Source of the DNA: Hortaea werneckii
Taxonomy: Eukaryota; Ascomycota; Dothideomycetes; Mycosphaerellales; Teratosphaeriaceae
Reading direction: 5' to 3'
DNA: 64,000 bases
Assembly (NCBI GenBank): GCA_037044905.1
Contig: JBAOKB010000020.1
Coordinates: forward strand, 1-64,000
Each line of letters begins with the position of its first letter. Position 1 is the first letter of the stretch. Of this stretch, positions 49,721-59,934 are shown one piece after another. Under the pieces are notes generated by a model. That model saw only the letters and a program-made list of their open reading frames with translations. It ran no database searches and was not told where the DNA came from. The translations under genes were made by a program, and so were the position numbers.

Positions 49721-51400
49721 CTACGGGCCACCTTCGATTTCTCGAGAAAGCTCATCTCTTTCTTGCTCAGTCAACTCGCCTGTCGCTTTTGGAACTCTTC
49801 CCCGTACGCCGAAGATCAGCACGCCAATCGCCGAAGCACCGACACCAAACCAGAAGGTTGTTTTATAGCTTTCCCCGAGTCCTCGCTTTGGTTCCTCGGC
49901 AGACTGTAAGATGTCGGTCAATCCAAGGACGAAAGCCACTCCAAGTTGCAGCACAGAATTTACAACGCCGCCAGCTAGCCCCTGTTGCTTGGCTGGAACC
50001 TTGGTGGTGACGAATACGGTCATCAAGATCGTGGATAGGTCAATGCCGATTGTGCTCATTATAGTCGCGGGAAAGATCCAGGCCCAGTAGTTCGCGCCTG
50101 GGCCAGGAATAAGAGCGAGAAGAAGCTGAGCGCCTAGCGCTCCAGTGCCGGATATGATGAGCAAGACTTTTCCAGGCACCAGGTGTAGAATGAATCCTTC
50201 CAGGATGCTTAGGATAAGTCCGGCGAGTCCAAGTGGCACGTACCAGGCCACTACCTGCAGAGGACCCGCGCCCATGATTTTCTGGAAATAGAGTGTGCCG
50301 TAGACTGAAAATATACCCCAAGTCCCGTAAAGAAGAAACACACCGATGATCAACGCAGTCATGGACGGTATGCGGAAGATGGAGGCTGGCAAAAGCGGTT
50401 GTGTAGCCATCATTGTCTCCACATAGACGGCGACAAGCAAAGCCAGGATTCCGACTGTAAAACTTATGATGATATAAGGCGTTTGCCATCCCGACGGAGC
50501 GTGGGCAGATTGCGTAATCGAGAAGACCGTAAGCACAAGGCCGCTAACGATGGCCGCGGCTCCAAGGTAATCCATCTCAATGTCTTTCGAACCTTGACTG
50601 CGGCCTGGATGACCAGGTACAGATATCAAGGAGGCGACCAGGTCAATCGCGGCCACAATACCGCCGATCCAAAAGTAAAAGCCCCAGCGGAGAAACTGTC
50701 CCACGATCCCGGCTATAAAGATCCCGCCGAAGAAGCCGAACACTCCCGAGAAGCCGTAGATGGCGAAGACCAGGTTCTTCCGCGGGCCAGGTCGGTAGAG
50801 AGAGCCCATGATGCCAACCCCAGTGGGCAAGAAAGCCGCAGCTCCTAGGCCTTGAAGAGCGCGACAAAGATCGAGCATCAGCGGGTTGATGCTGAACCCA
50901 GCTATGATGCTCCAGACGGTGAGCCAGACGAGGCCGAACAGAAACACGGGATAGCATCCCCACATATCGCCCAGGCGGCCAAAGACCAACAGCGTGCTGG
51001 CTATGGCGAGCGAGAAGGCCGTGGCCGGCCACACACTCGCGGCTTGGGGGATGTCGAGCTCCGACATCAGGGTGGGGAGGATGACGACGAAGCCGGAGAC
51101 GAAGAATTCGGTCAGGAATTGGGTGACGCTGATGCTGAAGACGAATAAGACTTCGTGCCATCGTGTGCGGAAGACCTTTGGGCGCTCGCGGCTGAGCTGA
51201 TTGATACGTTGTAGCAGCAATGTATCCTCTGTGGGGGTATTGCACGGGTCATGCGAGTTGACATTGGCATCGTTGCAGGCGTATGAAGGGTGCATGTTCG
51301 AAAGGGGGTCGATCGTCTGCTGCATCGCAGAAGTTTCGGCAGGGGCGGACGGATGAATAGATGGGCGATCGGACAATGACGGAGCCCTGAAACAAGGCAA
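49721..51400 (-). CDS. MFS multidrug/metabolite exporter (14-TM, DHA2-like)
   Basis: An intronless frame gives 559 residues. After a polar N-terminus of about 85 residues there are about fourteen hydrophobic segments. The loop between helices 2 and 3 holds GRLGDMWGCYPVF, the motif A (G-x-L-x-D-x-x-G) of the major facilitator superfamily; helix 5 holds GFSGVFGFFGGIF. Length and helix count place it with proton-coupled drug or metabolite exporters of the plasma membrane. The substrate is unknown. The start at 51400 is the longest; the Met at 51325 (MQQTIDPLSNM) is an alternative with a more usual leader. It lies between a Zn2Cys6 regulator and an acyltransferase, as in small accessory clusters, but no backbone synthase is present in the window. 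Confidence 0.85.
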   Translation of the reverse strand: MPCFRAPSLSDRPSIHPSAPAETSAMQQTIDPLSNMHPSYACNDANVNSHDPCNTPTEDTLLLQRINQLSRERPKVFRTRWHEVLFVFSISVTQFLTEFFVSGFVVILPTLMSELDIPQAASVWPATAFSLAIASTLLVFGRLGDMWGCYPVFLFGLVWLTVWSIIAGFSINPLMLDLCRALQGLGAAAFLPTGVGIMGSLYRPGPRKNLVFAIYGFSGVFGFFGGIFIAGIVGQFLRWGFYFWIGGIVAAIDLVASLISVPGHPGRSQGSKDIEMDYLGAAAIVSGLVLTVFSITQSAHAPSGWQTPYIIISFTVGILALLVAVYVETMMATQPLLPASIFRIPSMTALIIGVFLLYGTWGIFSVYGTLYFQKIMGAGPLQVVAWYVPLGLAGLILSILEGFILHLVPGKVLLIISGTGALGAQLLLALIPGPGANYWAWIFPATIMSTIGIDLSTILMTVFVTTKVPAKQQGLAGGVVNSVLQLGVAFVLGLTDILQSAEEPKRGLGESYKTTFWFGVGASAIGVLIFGVRGRVPKATGELTEQERDELSREIEGGP

Positions 51401-52111
51401 AGAGTAGAGAAAAAGGGTGGGGACAGAGTGTGTGTGAACGCAACAAACAGATCAACGCATTGAGATGCAGCAGAGCCGCTTGATCATGGCGACTGCGGCC
51501 AACTTTATACACCCAGCCGAGTTCAATCAATATACCTGCTTGATAATCGCAGGCCAAACACAAAGGAAACTCCACAGTTCTGCGGGGCCTTTAGACGTCC
51601 CAAATCTCCTACACAGGTCGTAATGACTGGCGAGACTAGTTGCAGCATCTTGCAAAGGACATGGCAAGCCGATCACACTGACTAAAGCGACGATTTGAGT
51701 TATGCGCTAGTATCTTGGCTGCCTCTTGTGGAATAGTCTCGAGTATGGGCCCTGACAAAGTCGGAGCAGCCCTACTGTATTCTTATGATCGCGGATATGA
51801 TTGCGGACGGGTTTGGTTGCGGCGCGAGGTAGATGTCCGTTGCATAGGGCCCATGCCTCTTGTACTTCAAAGCATGCCGAGTTACTGCGGTCTTCTTGAC
51901 CCTGTTCTTGGTAGCAATTGTTCCTAGTAGTAAACATTTCAGCGAGGGCGATATTGCAGAATACTGCCGAAGGGATGTACGGAGTGCAAAGAAGTTGCAA
52001 ATAGCCAGCAGCTGAAGAGAAGGCCTCTATTGGTTATTGTTTTATGTGCATGTATAAGCGACCAGTGAGACCAAGCCCTGTTCAACCCTTCCGCATCACG
52101 ACGTTACGCGA
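51401..52111. other. Intergenic, no gene seen
   Basis: This is the promoter side of the exporter and the 3' side of the acyltransferase, both read leftward. Short open frames lack any family pattern. Confidence 0.5.
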
Positions 52112-53740
52112 TCAGCCTCTACTGCTCCCACCACCCCGCATCTTCCCATCAACCCAGCGCGCAATCTTCACACTGGGCGTATCAAACGTCCTCGTCCCGA
52201 CCTCTGCAACGTAGAGGAAGACGGGCAGACTAATAACCACGCAGAACCAGAAATTCGGCTCCAAACCCTTCGGCCACCCTTCCTTTCCGCCGAAAGGCCA
52301 GACAGGAGAGTTGATCCAGCGATCGGTCAAGTGGCCGAACTTCTCCTCTCCGGACTCGCCTTCAGGAGCTTTGACACCGGTAAGGATGAAAAGGCGCTCG
52401 CTGAGAAGCCCGATCATGGGTCCATGAATCAGATACAGGGCGAAGCTGTGCCGGCCGAGATATTGCATAGGGGGAGTCTCGAAGATACTACGGAGCCAAG
52501 GGAGCTCTTTGACAGCGATTAGAGTGCCCCAGGCGGCCCAGAATAGCCAGAACCATCTGTAAGTCTGCGGGGTACCGTCGTTGTAGTTGTGGGGCACAAT
52601 GTTGCCCAAAGGCATCCAGCCGGGGCAGACGGATAGGACTTCGACTTTGCCCATTCCGTCAGAAGCGGGAATGGAGGCAAGCCAGAGACAGGCGGCGAGC
52701 ATTAGGTGCAGCACGAGAGCCTTGCGTTTCTTTCCAGGCGTCAGAGCTTCGACGACGCGGGAACCAAGTCCAGAACCCAGCACCGAAGAAGAAGAAGCAT
52801 GAGGCAGCTTCTCTCCGTCGTTGCTCGTAGAGTTGCCAGAAGAAAGGAGATCCAGCTCAGCAGTCACCATGCCGGCGAAGAAGGTCGCGTACATAGCAGC
52901 AGGAGCACCAAACACCAGATACCACATCAAACCTGCCGTAGCCATCAATCTGCCCTTGATAGTCATGGAGCTGGTGCAGAGCAGCCAGACGATAATAAAC
53001 ATGGATCCTCTATACTCTACCGGGATGGTCCACGAATGGATGTTGTAGTAAGTGAAGAGCAGTTTATCCATCCGCCACGGATTAACGAAATTCAGAAGGT
53101 CGTGGAACCAAGTGTAGAACTCTCCAAAGAAGGTAGGCTGGTGAACAGGCCAAGGAGTGGCTATGCCGAGGATATGCCAGAAAAGGGACCAAAACAAGCC
53201 TGTACTGAGAATGACGGGGATGAAGAGGCGGACAGGCCTGCGGATCACGGCCGACTGCAATGCGTCGATGAAGTCCGTTCGGCGCTCCTCATGGAGCAGC
53301 ATGAGGAGGCGGCGAGGGACAACATAGCCGCTGATGACGAAGAAGAGCATGACGCTGAAGTGGCCACCGGTGAAAGGAAGGCGAATGAAGGGCAGCGTTA
53401 GCGGGGAGCTGTTGGTAGAGCCGTCGAGCAAGGGAGCATTGTAGCAGAGCTCGACCCAGTCATGAGTGTAGACGAAGAGGTGCATGAGGGCGACGCAGAA
53501 GGCGGCCCAGCCTCTGAGGCCATCGAGGAAGGCAGTGGGACCAGGGCGTTTGGCTGGGCCCCGACGACGCTGGAGGATCTCGGGTTTCAAGACCTCGACG
53601 AGGCCTGCTAAGGCATGGCGGAAGTATGAGGCGTTGGCCGATGGGGCATTTGTCTTCTCTTGGAGCAACAGGCCATCGCGTTGGCCGGCCTCGATCTCGT
53701 GGTTGGTGATGTGGCCGCTGGCGTCTTCAGGGCGTGACAT
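52112..53740 (-). CDS. Membrane acyltransferase (acyltransferase 3 family)
   Basis: An intronless frame gives 542 residues. The pattern is that of integral-membrane O-acyltransferases: FLDGLRGWAAFCVALMHLF in the first helix, FFVISGYVVPRRLL, SWTIPVEYRGSMFII, and YLGRHSFALYLIHGPMIGLL near the end, spread over about ten helices. Such enzymes transfer acetyl or other acyl groups to sugars, sterols or small metabolites. In fungi many are uncharacterised, and several sit in secondary-metabolite clusters. It reads in the same direction as the upstream exporter gene. The start MSRPEDASG follows an open promoter region shared with the HAD gene. Confidence 0.82.
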   Translation of the reverse strand: MSRPEDASGHITNHEIEAGQRDGLLLQEKTNAPSANASYFRHALAGLVEVLKPEILQRRRGPAKRPGPTAFLDGLRGWAAFCVALMHLFVYTHDWVELCYNAPLLDGSTNSSPLTLPFIRLPFTGGHFSVMLFFVISGYVVPRRLLMLLHEERRTDFIDALQSAVIRRPVRLFIPVILSTGLFWSLFWHILGIATPWPVHQPTFFGEFYTWFHDLLNFVNPWRMDKLLFTYYNIHSWTIPVEYRGSMFIIVWLLCTSSMTIKGRLMATAGLMWYLVFGAPAAMYATFFAGMVTAELDLLSSGNSTSNDGEKLPHASSSSVLGSGLGSRVVEALTPGKKRKALVLHLMLAACLWLASIPASDGMGKVEVLSVCPGWMPLGNIVPHNYNDGTPQTYRWFWLFWAAWGTLIAVKELPWLRSIFETPPMQYLGRHSFALYLIHGPMIGLLSERLFILTGVKAPEGESGEEKFGHLTDRWINSPVWPFGGKEGWPKGLEPNFWFCVVISLPVFLYVAEVGTRTFDTPSVKIARWVDGKMRGGGSSRG

Positions 53741-54372
53741 TATGCCTCGACCATAGCGTGCGCCGGGTCGGTCGGCGAGCAGTAGGGGTCGGAATGGGGG
53801 GAGTGGGCGGAGATGGGGAAGACGTCAGGCAGGGGAGTGGCGGAGAAAAAGGTGAAGTGAGAGCGACACCCGCTACGGTACAGTAGGTACTTAGGAGGTA
53901 CTATGTGCTGTACAGGCTTTCTAAGGCGCCTCCTTTCGCTTCATTTCGCTAACGCGCTCGCGCTCTTAATCGGCGGCGGGTGGCAGCTCCTCCCGCCAGA
54001 AACACGCGGGGGTTTTGCGCCATCTTCCCAGTCGGTGCGGTGCATGAGACCTCGGCGGATCTGAACTCTATTTCCGCCCCTTATCGCCCTGCTGCCACCG
54101 ATTTGCCTCCATTATTCACATGTTCGGTGTCGGTCCACTAGACAGCGGCAAGGAGCGGAAAGGCGGACCTTACCCTCCCGGCTCCAGAGAGCACCCCGCC
54201 GGAGCACACACTCCGACATCCGACGTGGCCGAGGCGAGAGGGCGGCTTACTTTACCTCCGGAGGTAGCAACTTAGCATCTGGCGGCTATGAGCTTGCCCT
54301 GGAAGCGTAACCTAAGGCGCAGGTGAGCTGCATACCTTATTTATATAAGGTACTCATTCCTCGTGTAATAAT
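53741..54372. promoter_or_regulatory. Divergent promoter between the acyltransferase and HAD-phosphatase genes
   Basis: The 632 bases separate two divergent starts. A TATA-like element TATTTATATAAGG lies at 54,338-54,350, 23 bases before the HAD-gene ATG. On the other side, AGGTACT occurs twice around 53,886-53,901. The middle is GC-rich. Confidence 0.5.
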
Positions 54373-55644
54373 ATGGCAACACCAGTCACTCTGCGAGCCT
54401 TCGCCGCAACTGCTGCCAGTCGCCAGTCAGGCCTCGCGGCCTATCAACGCGGCTTTCAACGCCTTGCGAGAGACTATCAGCCACAGCAATGGCTCTGCCG
54501 GTCGACACAGTGGAGAGGTTTCCAGACCAATCCTCCCGCGGACAGAAACACCTCCCAACACGGAAACATCCCCGACTTCGCCTTCGCCTTTGACATCGAT
54601 GGCGTCCTCCTCCGCTCCTCCACTCCCCTACCAAACGCTGCCGCCACCCTCAAGTCCCTCCAAGCAGCCAACATCCCCTTCATCCTCCTCACCAATGGCG
54701 GCGGCAAGAGCGAGACGGAGCGGGTCAACAACCTCTCCCAACAACTCGGGGTCGACCTCGACGTGGGCATGTTTGTCCAGTCCCATACACCCTTCGGCGA
54801 CATGTCCAAGGACTACAAAGGCAAAACCGTCATGATAGTAGGAGGCGACTACGACAAATGCGCACGAGTAGCCAAAGACGACTACGGCTTCGACAGCGTC
54901 GTAACACCCGCCGACATCGTCACCGCACATCCGGAGATATGGCCTTTCGCCAAAGTCTTCTGCGACTACTACAGCCAATTCGCCAAACCGTTACCCCGGC
55001 CCATCAACCCTTCCAACCTCGCCTCAAGCCTAAAGATCGACGCCATCTTCGTCTACAACGACCCACGTGACTGGGGACTCGACGCAGCCATCATCATCGA
55101 CCTCCTCCTCTCCCAAGAGGGCTACCTCGGCACCTTATCCCGCAAGAACGGGGACACCAGCCTTCCCAACCGCGGCTACCAAACCGACGGGCAACCGCCG
55201 CTCTTCTACTCCAACCCGGACCTCTGGTGGGCAGCATCGTACCACCTCCCACGACTAGGACAGGGCGGGTTCCGGGAAGCCTTCCAGGGCCTCTGGAACG
55301 CGGTAACCGGCTCCGCGGACCTCGATTGCCGCGTCTTTGGCAAACCGTACCAACCTACCTACGAGTTCGCCGAGAACCGGCTGCGGATGCATCGGAAGCA
55401 ATTATTCGGACAAGTGGGGTTGAACGATCCTTTAAGGAAAGTGTACATGGTAGGGGATAATCCCGAGAGCGACATCGCGGGGGCGAACGGGTATAGATCA
55501 CCGCATGGGTCCGAGTGGAAGAGTTTGCTGGTGCGGACGGGCGTGTATCAGGATGGGACGGAGCCTGCGCATAAGCCGACGGCGATTGTGGACGGGGTGC
55601 AGGAAGCGGTGCAGTGGGCGATTGAGGATGCCAGGAAGCGGTGA
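54373..55644 (+). CDS. HAD-superfamily hydrolase, CECR5/YKR070W-like
   Basis: An intronless frame gives 423 residues. The N-terminus is rich in Arg, Ala and Gln and lacks acids (MATPVTLRAFAATAASRQ), which fits a mitochondrial presequence. The catalytic motif FDIDGVLLRS (DxD nucleophile), ILLTNGGG (motif II Thr), and VGDNPESDIAGAN (motif IV Asp pair) define a type IIA HAD phosphatase. The inserted cap between motifs II and III is as long as in human HDHD5/CECR5 and yeast YKR070W. The natural substrate is not established for this family. The gene starts the run of core genes and is convergent with HOM2, with stops 250 bases apart. Confidence 0.88.
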   Translation: MATPVTLRAFAATAASRQSGLAAYQRGFQRLARDYQPQQWLCRSTQWRGFQTNPPADRNTSQHGNIPDFAFAFDIDGVLLRSSTPLPNAAATLKSLQAANIPFILLTNGGGKSETERVNNLSQQLGVDLDVGMFVQSHTPFGDMSKDYKGKTVMIVGGDYDKCARVAKDDYGFDSVVTPADIVTAHPEIWPFAKVFCDYYSQFAKPLPRPINPSNLASSLKIDAIFVYNDPRDWGLDAAIIIDLLLSQEGYLGTLSRKNGDTSLPNRGYQTDGQPPLFYSNPDLWWAASYHLPRLGQGGFREAFQGLWNAVTGSADLDCRVFGKPYQPTYEFAENRLRMHRKQLFGQVGLNDPLRKVYMVGDNPESDIAGANGYRSPHGSEWKSLLVRTGVYQDGTEPAHKPTAIVDGVQEAVQWAIEDARKR

Positions 55645-55897
55645 TAGGCGGCAGAAGGGGGGCATGAAAAGATGGGTGGGGAGTCACTTTCGAGATCCGG
55701 CAGTACATCGCCTACTGGGTTTTGCTTTGAACCTATACATACCGAGATATCCAGATTAGAGGTTTGCCTTTGGCCGATAGAAACAAGAGGAACATGTGTG
55801 CAGAGCACACGTGTCACGACACTTAAGACATCAAACAGATCTTCAAATTTTCGAAATCTACTTCTTGAAAAAACCTCGCTCTATTCCCTCACATGGC

Positions 55898-57234
55898 TTA
55901 CAAAAGGCCCTTAAGCACCGCCGCCTCAGCGTTAAGGATACTGCTACCCGCGGCGCCAATAACCGTGTTGTGGCTCAGCGCCACAAACTTAATGTCGAAC
56001 ACACCGCCCTCGTCTTCCCGGACACGACCGACGCTGACAGCGTAACCGCGGTCCGTCTCGCGGTCGAGGCGAGGCTGCGGTCTGTCCGGCTCCTCCATAA
56101 CGACGATAGCATTGCTAGGGGCACTAGGACAACCCAGCTTCTGGGCCTCGCTGACATACGAAGACAAGGCCTCCTTGACCTGGGCCGCGGAAGGCGCAGG
56201 ACGCTTCTCGAAAGTCAAGGAGACACAGGCGGTATGGCCGTCGAGAACAGGCACACGGGTACAAGTCCCGCTGATCTTGAGGTCCTTCTGATCCTCAAAC
56301 AGCATGTCCTTCTGGTTGACGCCTCCGAGAATCTTGCGGGCTTCCTTCTCGAGCTTGTCCTCCTCGCCGGAGATGTAGGGGACGACATTGTCGACCATGT
56401 CCATGGAGCTGACGCCGGGGTAGCCGGCGCCGGAGACGGCTTGGAGGGTGACGACGGAGCATTCCTTGATGGGGCCGAACTTGGCTTGCAGAGCGGCGAA
56501 GGGGATGACGAGGCCGATGACGGCGCAGTTGGAGTTGCAGACTTGGAAGCCCTGGGAGTAGTTCCACTGCTTGCGCTGGTGGGGGATGAGGTCGAGGTGG
56601 GACAGGTTGACGGTGGGGACGACGAGGGGCACGAGCGGGTCCTGGCGGTAGTTCTTTGCGTTGGAGAAGATTGGGATGCCGGCCTGGGCGAAGGCTTTCT
56701 CTGTAAGGCATTGAGTCAGCGTGGACTCTACCTCTTTAGCGACAATATCTCGACTTGCGCCAGTCCAGACTCCGTATAATCTTCCTCTTGCTGTCCCTGT
56801 CCATATGTAATGTGTAGCAACTTACCAGTATCACCCGCGATGTCTGAGTCAAGACCCGAAAAGACAATATCACACTCGTCCTTGAACTGATCGGCCTTGC
56901 ACTCCTTGACGACCAGCTCACCCAGTTCCTTGGTCATGGGGAAACTCTGCTTCCACTTGACGGCATCACGGTACTTCTTGCCTGCGGACTTGGGCGAGGC
57001 GCCGACCGCAGTGAGGGTGAAGTGGGGGTGGAGGGCCAGGAGGAGGATGAAGCGCTGGCCTACGGAGCCAGTAGCGCCCAGGACACCTAAGAAGAGAGGA
57101 ACGTTGTCAGCCCGAGTCCCTGGGGAGGCAGGCAAGCAGTCCAATGGAAGCAAGAGAATCAAGGGCCCGACTCACTAACCGCATCGCTTCTTGGGGAATT
57201 CGCGCTTGGCGGCGGTAAAGTGTTCGGCATCCAT
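55898..57234 (-). CDS. HOM2: Aspartate-semialdehyde dehydrogenase
   Basis: The enzyme reduces beta-aspartyl phosphate to aspartate semialdehyde with NADPH, the second step toward threonine, methionine and isoleucine. Exons 57234-57180, 57086-56826 and 56700-55898 give 372 residues. The first intron splits the nucleotide-binding motif: CGVLGATGSVGQRF forms only after splicing. Further marks are GLDSDIAGD, FSNAKNYR, the catalytic SNCAV (Cys in VCNSNCAVIGL), LQAVSGAGYPG, and TCTRVPVLDGHT near the C-terminus. Length and motifs are those of fungal and archaeal-type ASADHs. As fungal amino-acid genes usually are, it may be under general control (Gcn4/CPC1), but I found only a one-mismatch site (TGACGCA, about 57,373). 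Confidence 0.93.
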
Positions 57235-58372
57235 GATGGCAACTCGTGAGTGAAGATGAGAGTATGGAGAGTACGAATAGAGCAATCACTAAGATCTTGT
57301 CTCAAGAAGAAATGAATTCAGTAATGCAGTATGTATTACTGGGACTGGAATTGGATTGCGAAGACGGGACGAGTGACGCAGAATTTCTGGTCGGAGGGGC
57401 TTATCGATAAGCACGTTCCTTCCGGTTACGGAGCACATTACGGCGGTTGTATATAGTGCTCTTCCCCAGCAGCAAAAACAAATAATAACTACTTGAATTG
57501 GAAAGACAGGATAAGTGTGGCACTCGTCGCCACTAACTGCAAAATTAACGAAGGCGAGCTGTTTTGGGGATCAGATCCTTGCATTTCACTGATTGCGGAA
57601 TTGCTTCGTGGTTATTGCCCTCTCACGGCTGCTCTAACTGCCTTGGCTACTCTAAGTGCCCTACTTGCATCGATCAGCAACGATTAGTCCACCCCGACCT
57701 CCATAAGTTCAGGTCACTACCGCGCCAGCCATTTGCAGGCCCGGGGGTAATTTGCGCCTTTCCCGGCTAGTGTTGGTTCTAAGGCGCGTCCGAGCAGTAG
57801 TGTGCGAAGAGATTCTTCATACACTCCTTCACAGATTGGGGTAATCTCCTGTGCATATCTCGCCTACCAAGGCAACTTGAAAGACCAATGTTCAGCCTTC
57901 TGACTTCGCGGGAGCTTCTTGCGCCGCGGGCCCGGGCTTACACTTCGCTCGTCCCCTGCGGTTACAGAAGCGAGGCATGGCCCGCCGTCCTTCATGAGGC
58001 AGTGCACGTCGTCCTCCGTTCCCGTGTCCGCCAACTGTTGATCCCGATCTTCCCGGATGGCTTCTGGGCGAAGCCGTTGTTGATCAGTAGAATGATGATC
58101 GAGTTCCACCTCCGCCGCTTTCCTCGTATGTCTTGTTTTTTGCAGATATTCGTGGGCTGGCCTGGTGCTGTGGAAAGCGGCAGTCCGTGTGCTCTCAGCT
58201 TCTGTGGTCAAAGAACAGAAGATCGGCGGTAGCTTTTTACCGGAAGAACGCGCATACGGACCCTTGCACCATGACCCATGCAGTCTGAATCTTAATTCCA
58301 ATGCCAAAAGGTCTTCGTCCCATCTGATGTGGATTCGTGCAGTGATGTCTTCACCCCTGGTCATCGACCCTG
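57235..58372. other. Intergenic; unexplained open frames
   Basis: This 1.1 kb holds the HOM2 promoter and the 3' end of SPC19. A minus frame (58364-57864, 166 codons) and overlapping plus frames (57888-58232; 58165-58440) are longer than expected by chance, but none shows a family motif and they overlap one another. I assign no gene. Confidence 0.4.
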
Positions 58373-59026
58373 CTACTGGAATGCCATACTCTTCCTCAAC
58401 TGCCTCTGTCGTTGCCCAGCCTGCAGTTCCAGTCTACTAACCGCATAACTCAAGCGTTCCTTCTTCTGTCTCATCTGCTGCAACCGAGCCTCTTCCACTT
58501 GACTTAGACCACCTGCATCCGCACGCCCAGCTGCAGCATTTGCTTTGGTGCTCTCAGGGCCTGCAGAGGAGTTTCGTTGGGCAGCAGCTGGACGCGACAG
58601 ACGACCTTCCTGTAATTCGGCTTTCGCAATCAGGGATTGCTCGCGACGCTGGAGCTTGTCGAGATAGATTTCCACGCGGGACAGGAGGGTGGCGACTTCG
58701 GGTTCAATTTCGGACATGAGGCCATTCTGGGCATTCTGGAGGTCTTGTTCCCCAACCAGCTCAAAGTGCTACAGATGGCGAAAGCATTTTGGTTAGCATG
58801 CGGGGTGCCAGGGAAGCTTTGATGGCTGCCTAGAAGCTGGGAAGCAGCTATTTGGGAATTGATCTAAAGTATCCATACATACCCTCGTGGTCTGCAAGAC
58901 TTTGCCCAGGCGTGGATAATCGCTAACACCAGCATCGAGGATGGAAATGCTGCTGTCCAAGAGATGCATGGACGAGCGAAGGGAGGAGACGCATCCTTGG
59001 AGAGCTGAGTGGTGTGACGACTCCAT
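58373..59026 (-). CDS. SPC19: DASH complex subunit Spc19
   Basis: The protein has 179 residues in two exons (59026-58883, 58768-58373; intron of 114 bases). The N-terminal helix LQGCVSSLRSSMHLLDSSI and VSDYPRLGKVLQTTRHFELV, the latter completed by the splice, are the family signature. They are followed by EIEPEVATLLSRVEIYLDKL and RREQSLIAKAELQEGRL, a coiled coil. In the DASH/Dam1 ring, Spc19 couples kinetochores to microtubule plus ends during mitosis. The C-terminal part (Ala/Gly-rich linker, then a Gln/Arg-rich helix) is variable. It is divergent from ATP18 across about 300 bases. Confidence 0.92.
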
Positions 59027-59327
59027 TGTGCGATCGATCTAGGTATTCCCACCCTTTCTCCTTACCTCCCAAAGACTTTATCAGGTTTCTTTTGCCCACT
59101 GCCCACACCTTTGTAAACACCAGTCTGGGTCGCGAAAGCAAGTTACGCGACATCCCCGCGCGCCTCCCCAAGTCACCCGAGAATCCACCGTGCCAAGCCC
59201 CATCGCAGCGAAGGGCTCTCCCGAAGCTTCATCGCCGCCCAGCTCCATCAGGTAGGAAGAGCGCCAGTTGACCTGAAATCACCGCCTATACCACCCCGTC
59301 TTCACCGATCCGAAAAACGCGAGAAAG
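59027..59327. promoter_or_regulatory. Short divergent promoter between SPC19 and ATP18
   Basis: Only 301 bases separate the two starts, so both promoters and leaders must share this segment. It is CT-rich on the ATP18-proximal side. No TATA box stands out. Confidence 0.55.
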
Positions 59328-59934
59328 ATGCAGCCGACCGTCGCAAGAATGGCGCAGGGCACCCTGCTGGGCAAGAAGTTCCCGGCCCCTGTCAGTACGT
59401 TGAATCCAGACAAGACCTGGTCGCGGAAGAAGGGACGGACGATGGCTAGAGGAGCGCGATGTCAAGAGAATCGAGGAGGAGAGAGGCTGCGGTACTGCGA
59501 GGATAAAGCAGATTGCTAACATTGGATGCGTGATACAGTGAAGCCGATGTGGCCGTTCTACACTGCCGGTATGTCCCCGAATGCCTAGGAACCAGAAATA
59601 CATTACGGAGAAAGAGCAAGGAGAACTATAGTGGGCGCGTGAGGAAGTATGCTGGAATGGACTTCTGACCGCATGATTCTACAGGCCTGATCATCGCCTA
59701 CGGCATCAACTCCGCCGCGACTGCCATGATGCAATGTACGTTCTGCCCCATCTCGCGAAATACCTTGGAGGAATGGCTACAGAGGGCCAGAGCGTGGAGA
59801 GGAAGATGGGAATTCATCGTCACTATTCAAGTCAAGTCGTGACTTGTGGGAAGACAAGCTAACCAAGGACGCGTGCAGCCGACGAGTACAAGAACGACCC
59901 GCGCAACCCGATGGCCAAGAAGGCCCAGCACTAA
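59328..59934 (+). CDS. ATP18: Mitochondrial ATP synthase subunit J (Atp18)
   Basis: This tiny gene has four exons (59328-59394, 59539-59568, 59685-59735, 59879-59934), all joined in frame. It gives 67 residues from the first ATG, or 60 from the in-frame ATG at 59349 (MAQGTLLGKKFPAP), which is closer to the family's usual length. Family marks are LLGKKFPAPVMKPMWPF, a single membrane helix (TAGLIIAYGINSAATAMM), and a C-terminal DEYKNDPRNPMAKK. Subunit i/j sits in the membrane sector of F1Fo-ATP synthase in the inner mitochondrial membrane. Introns make up two thirds of the gene, so simple open-frame searches miss it. Confidence 0.9.
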
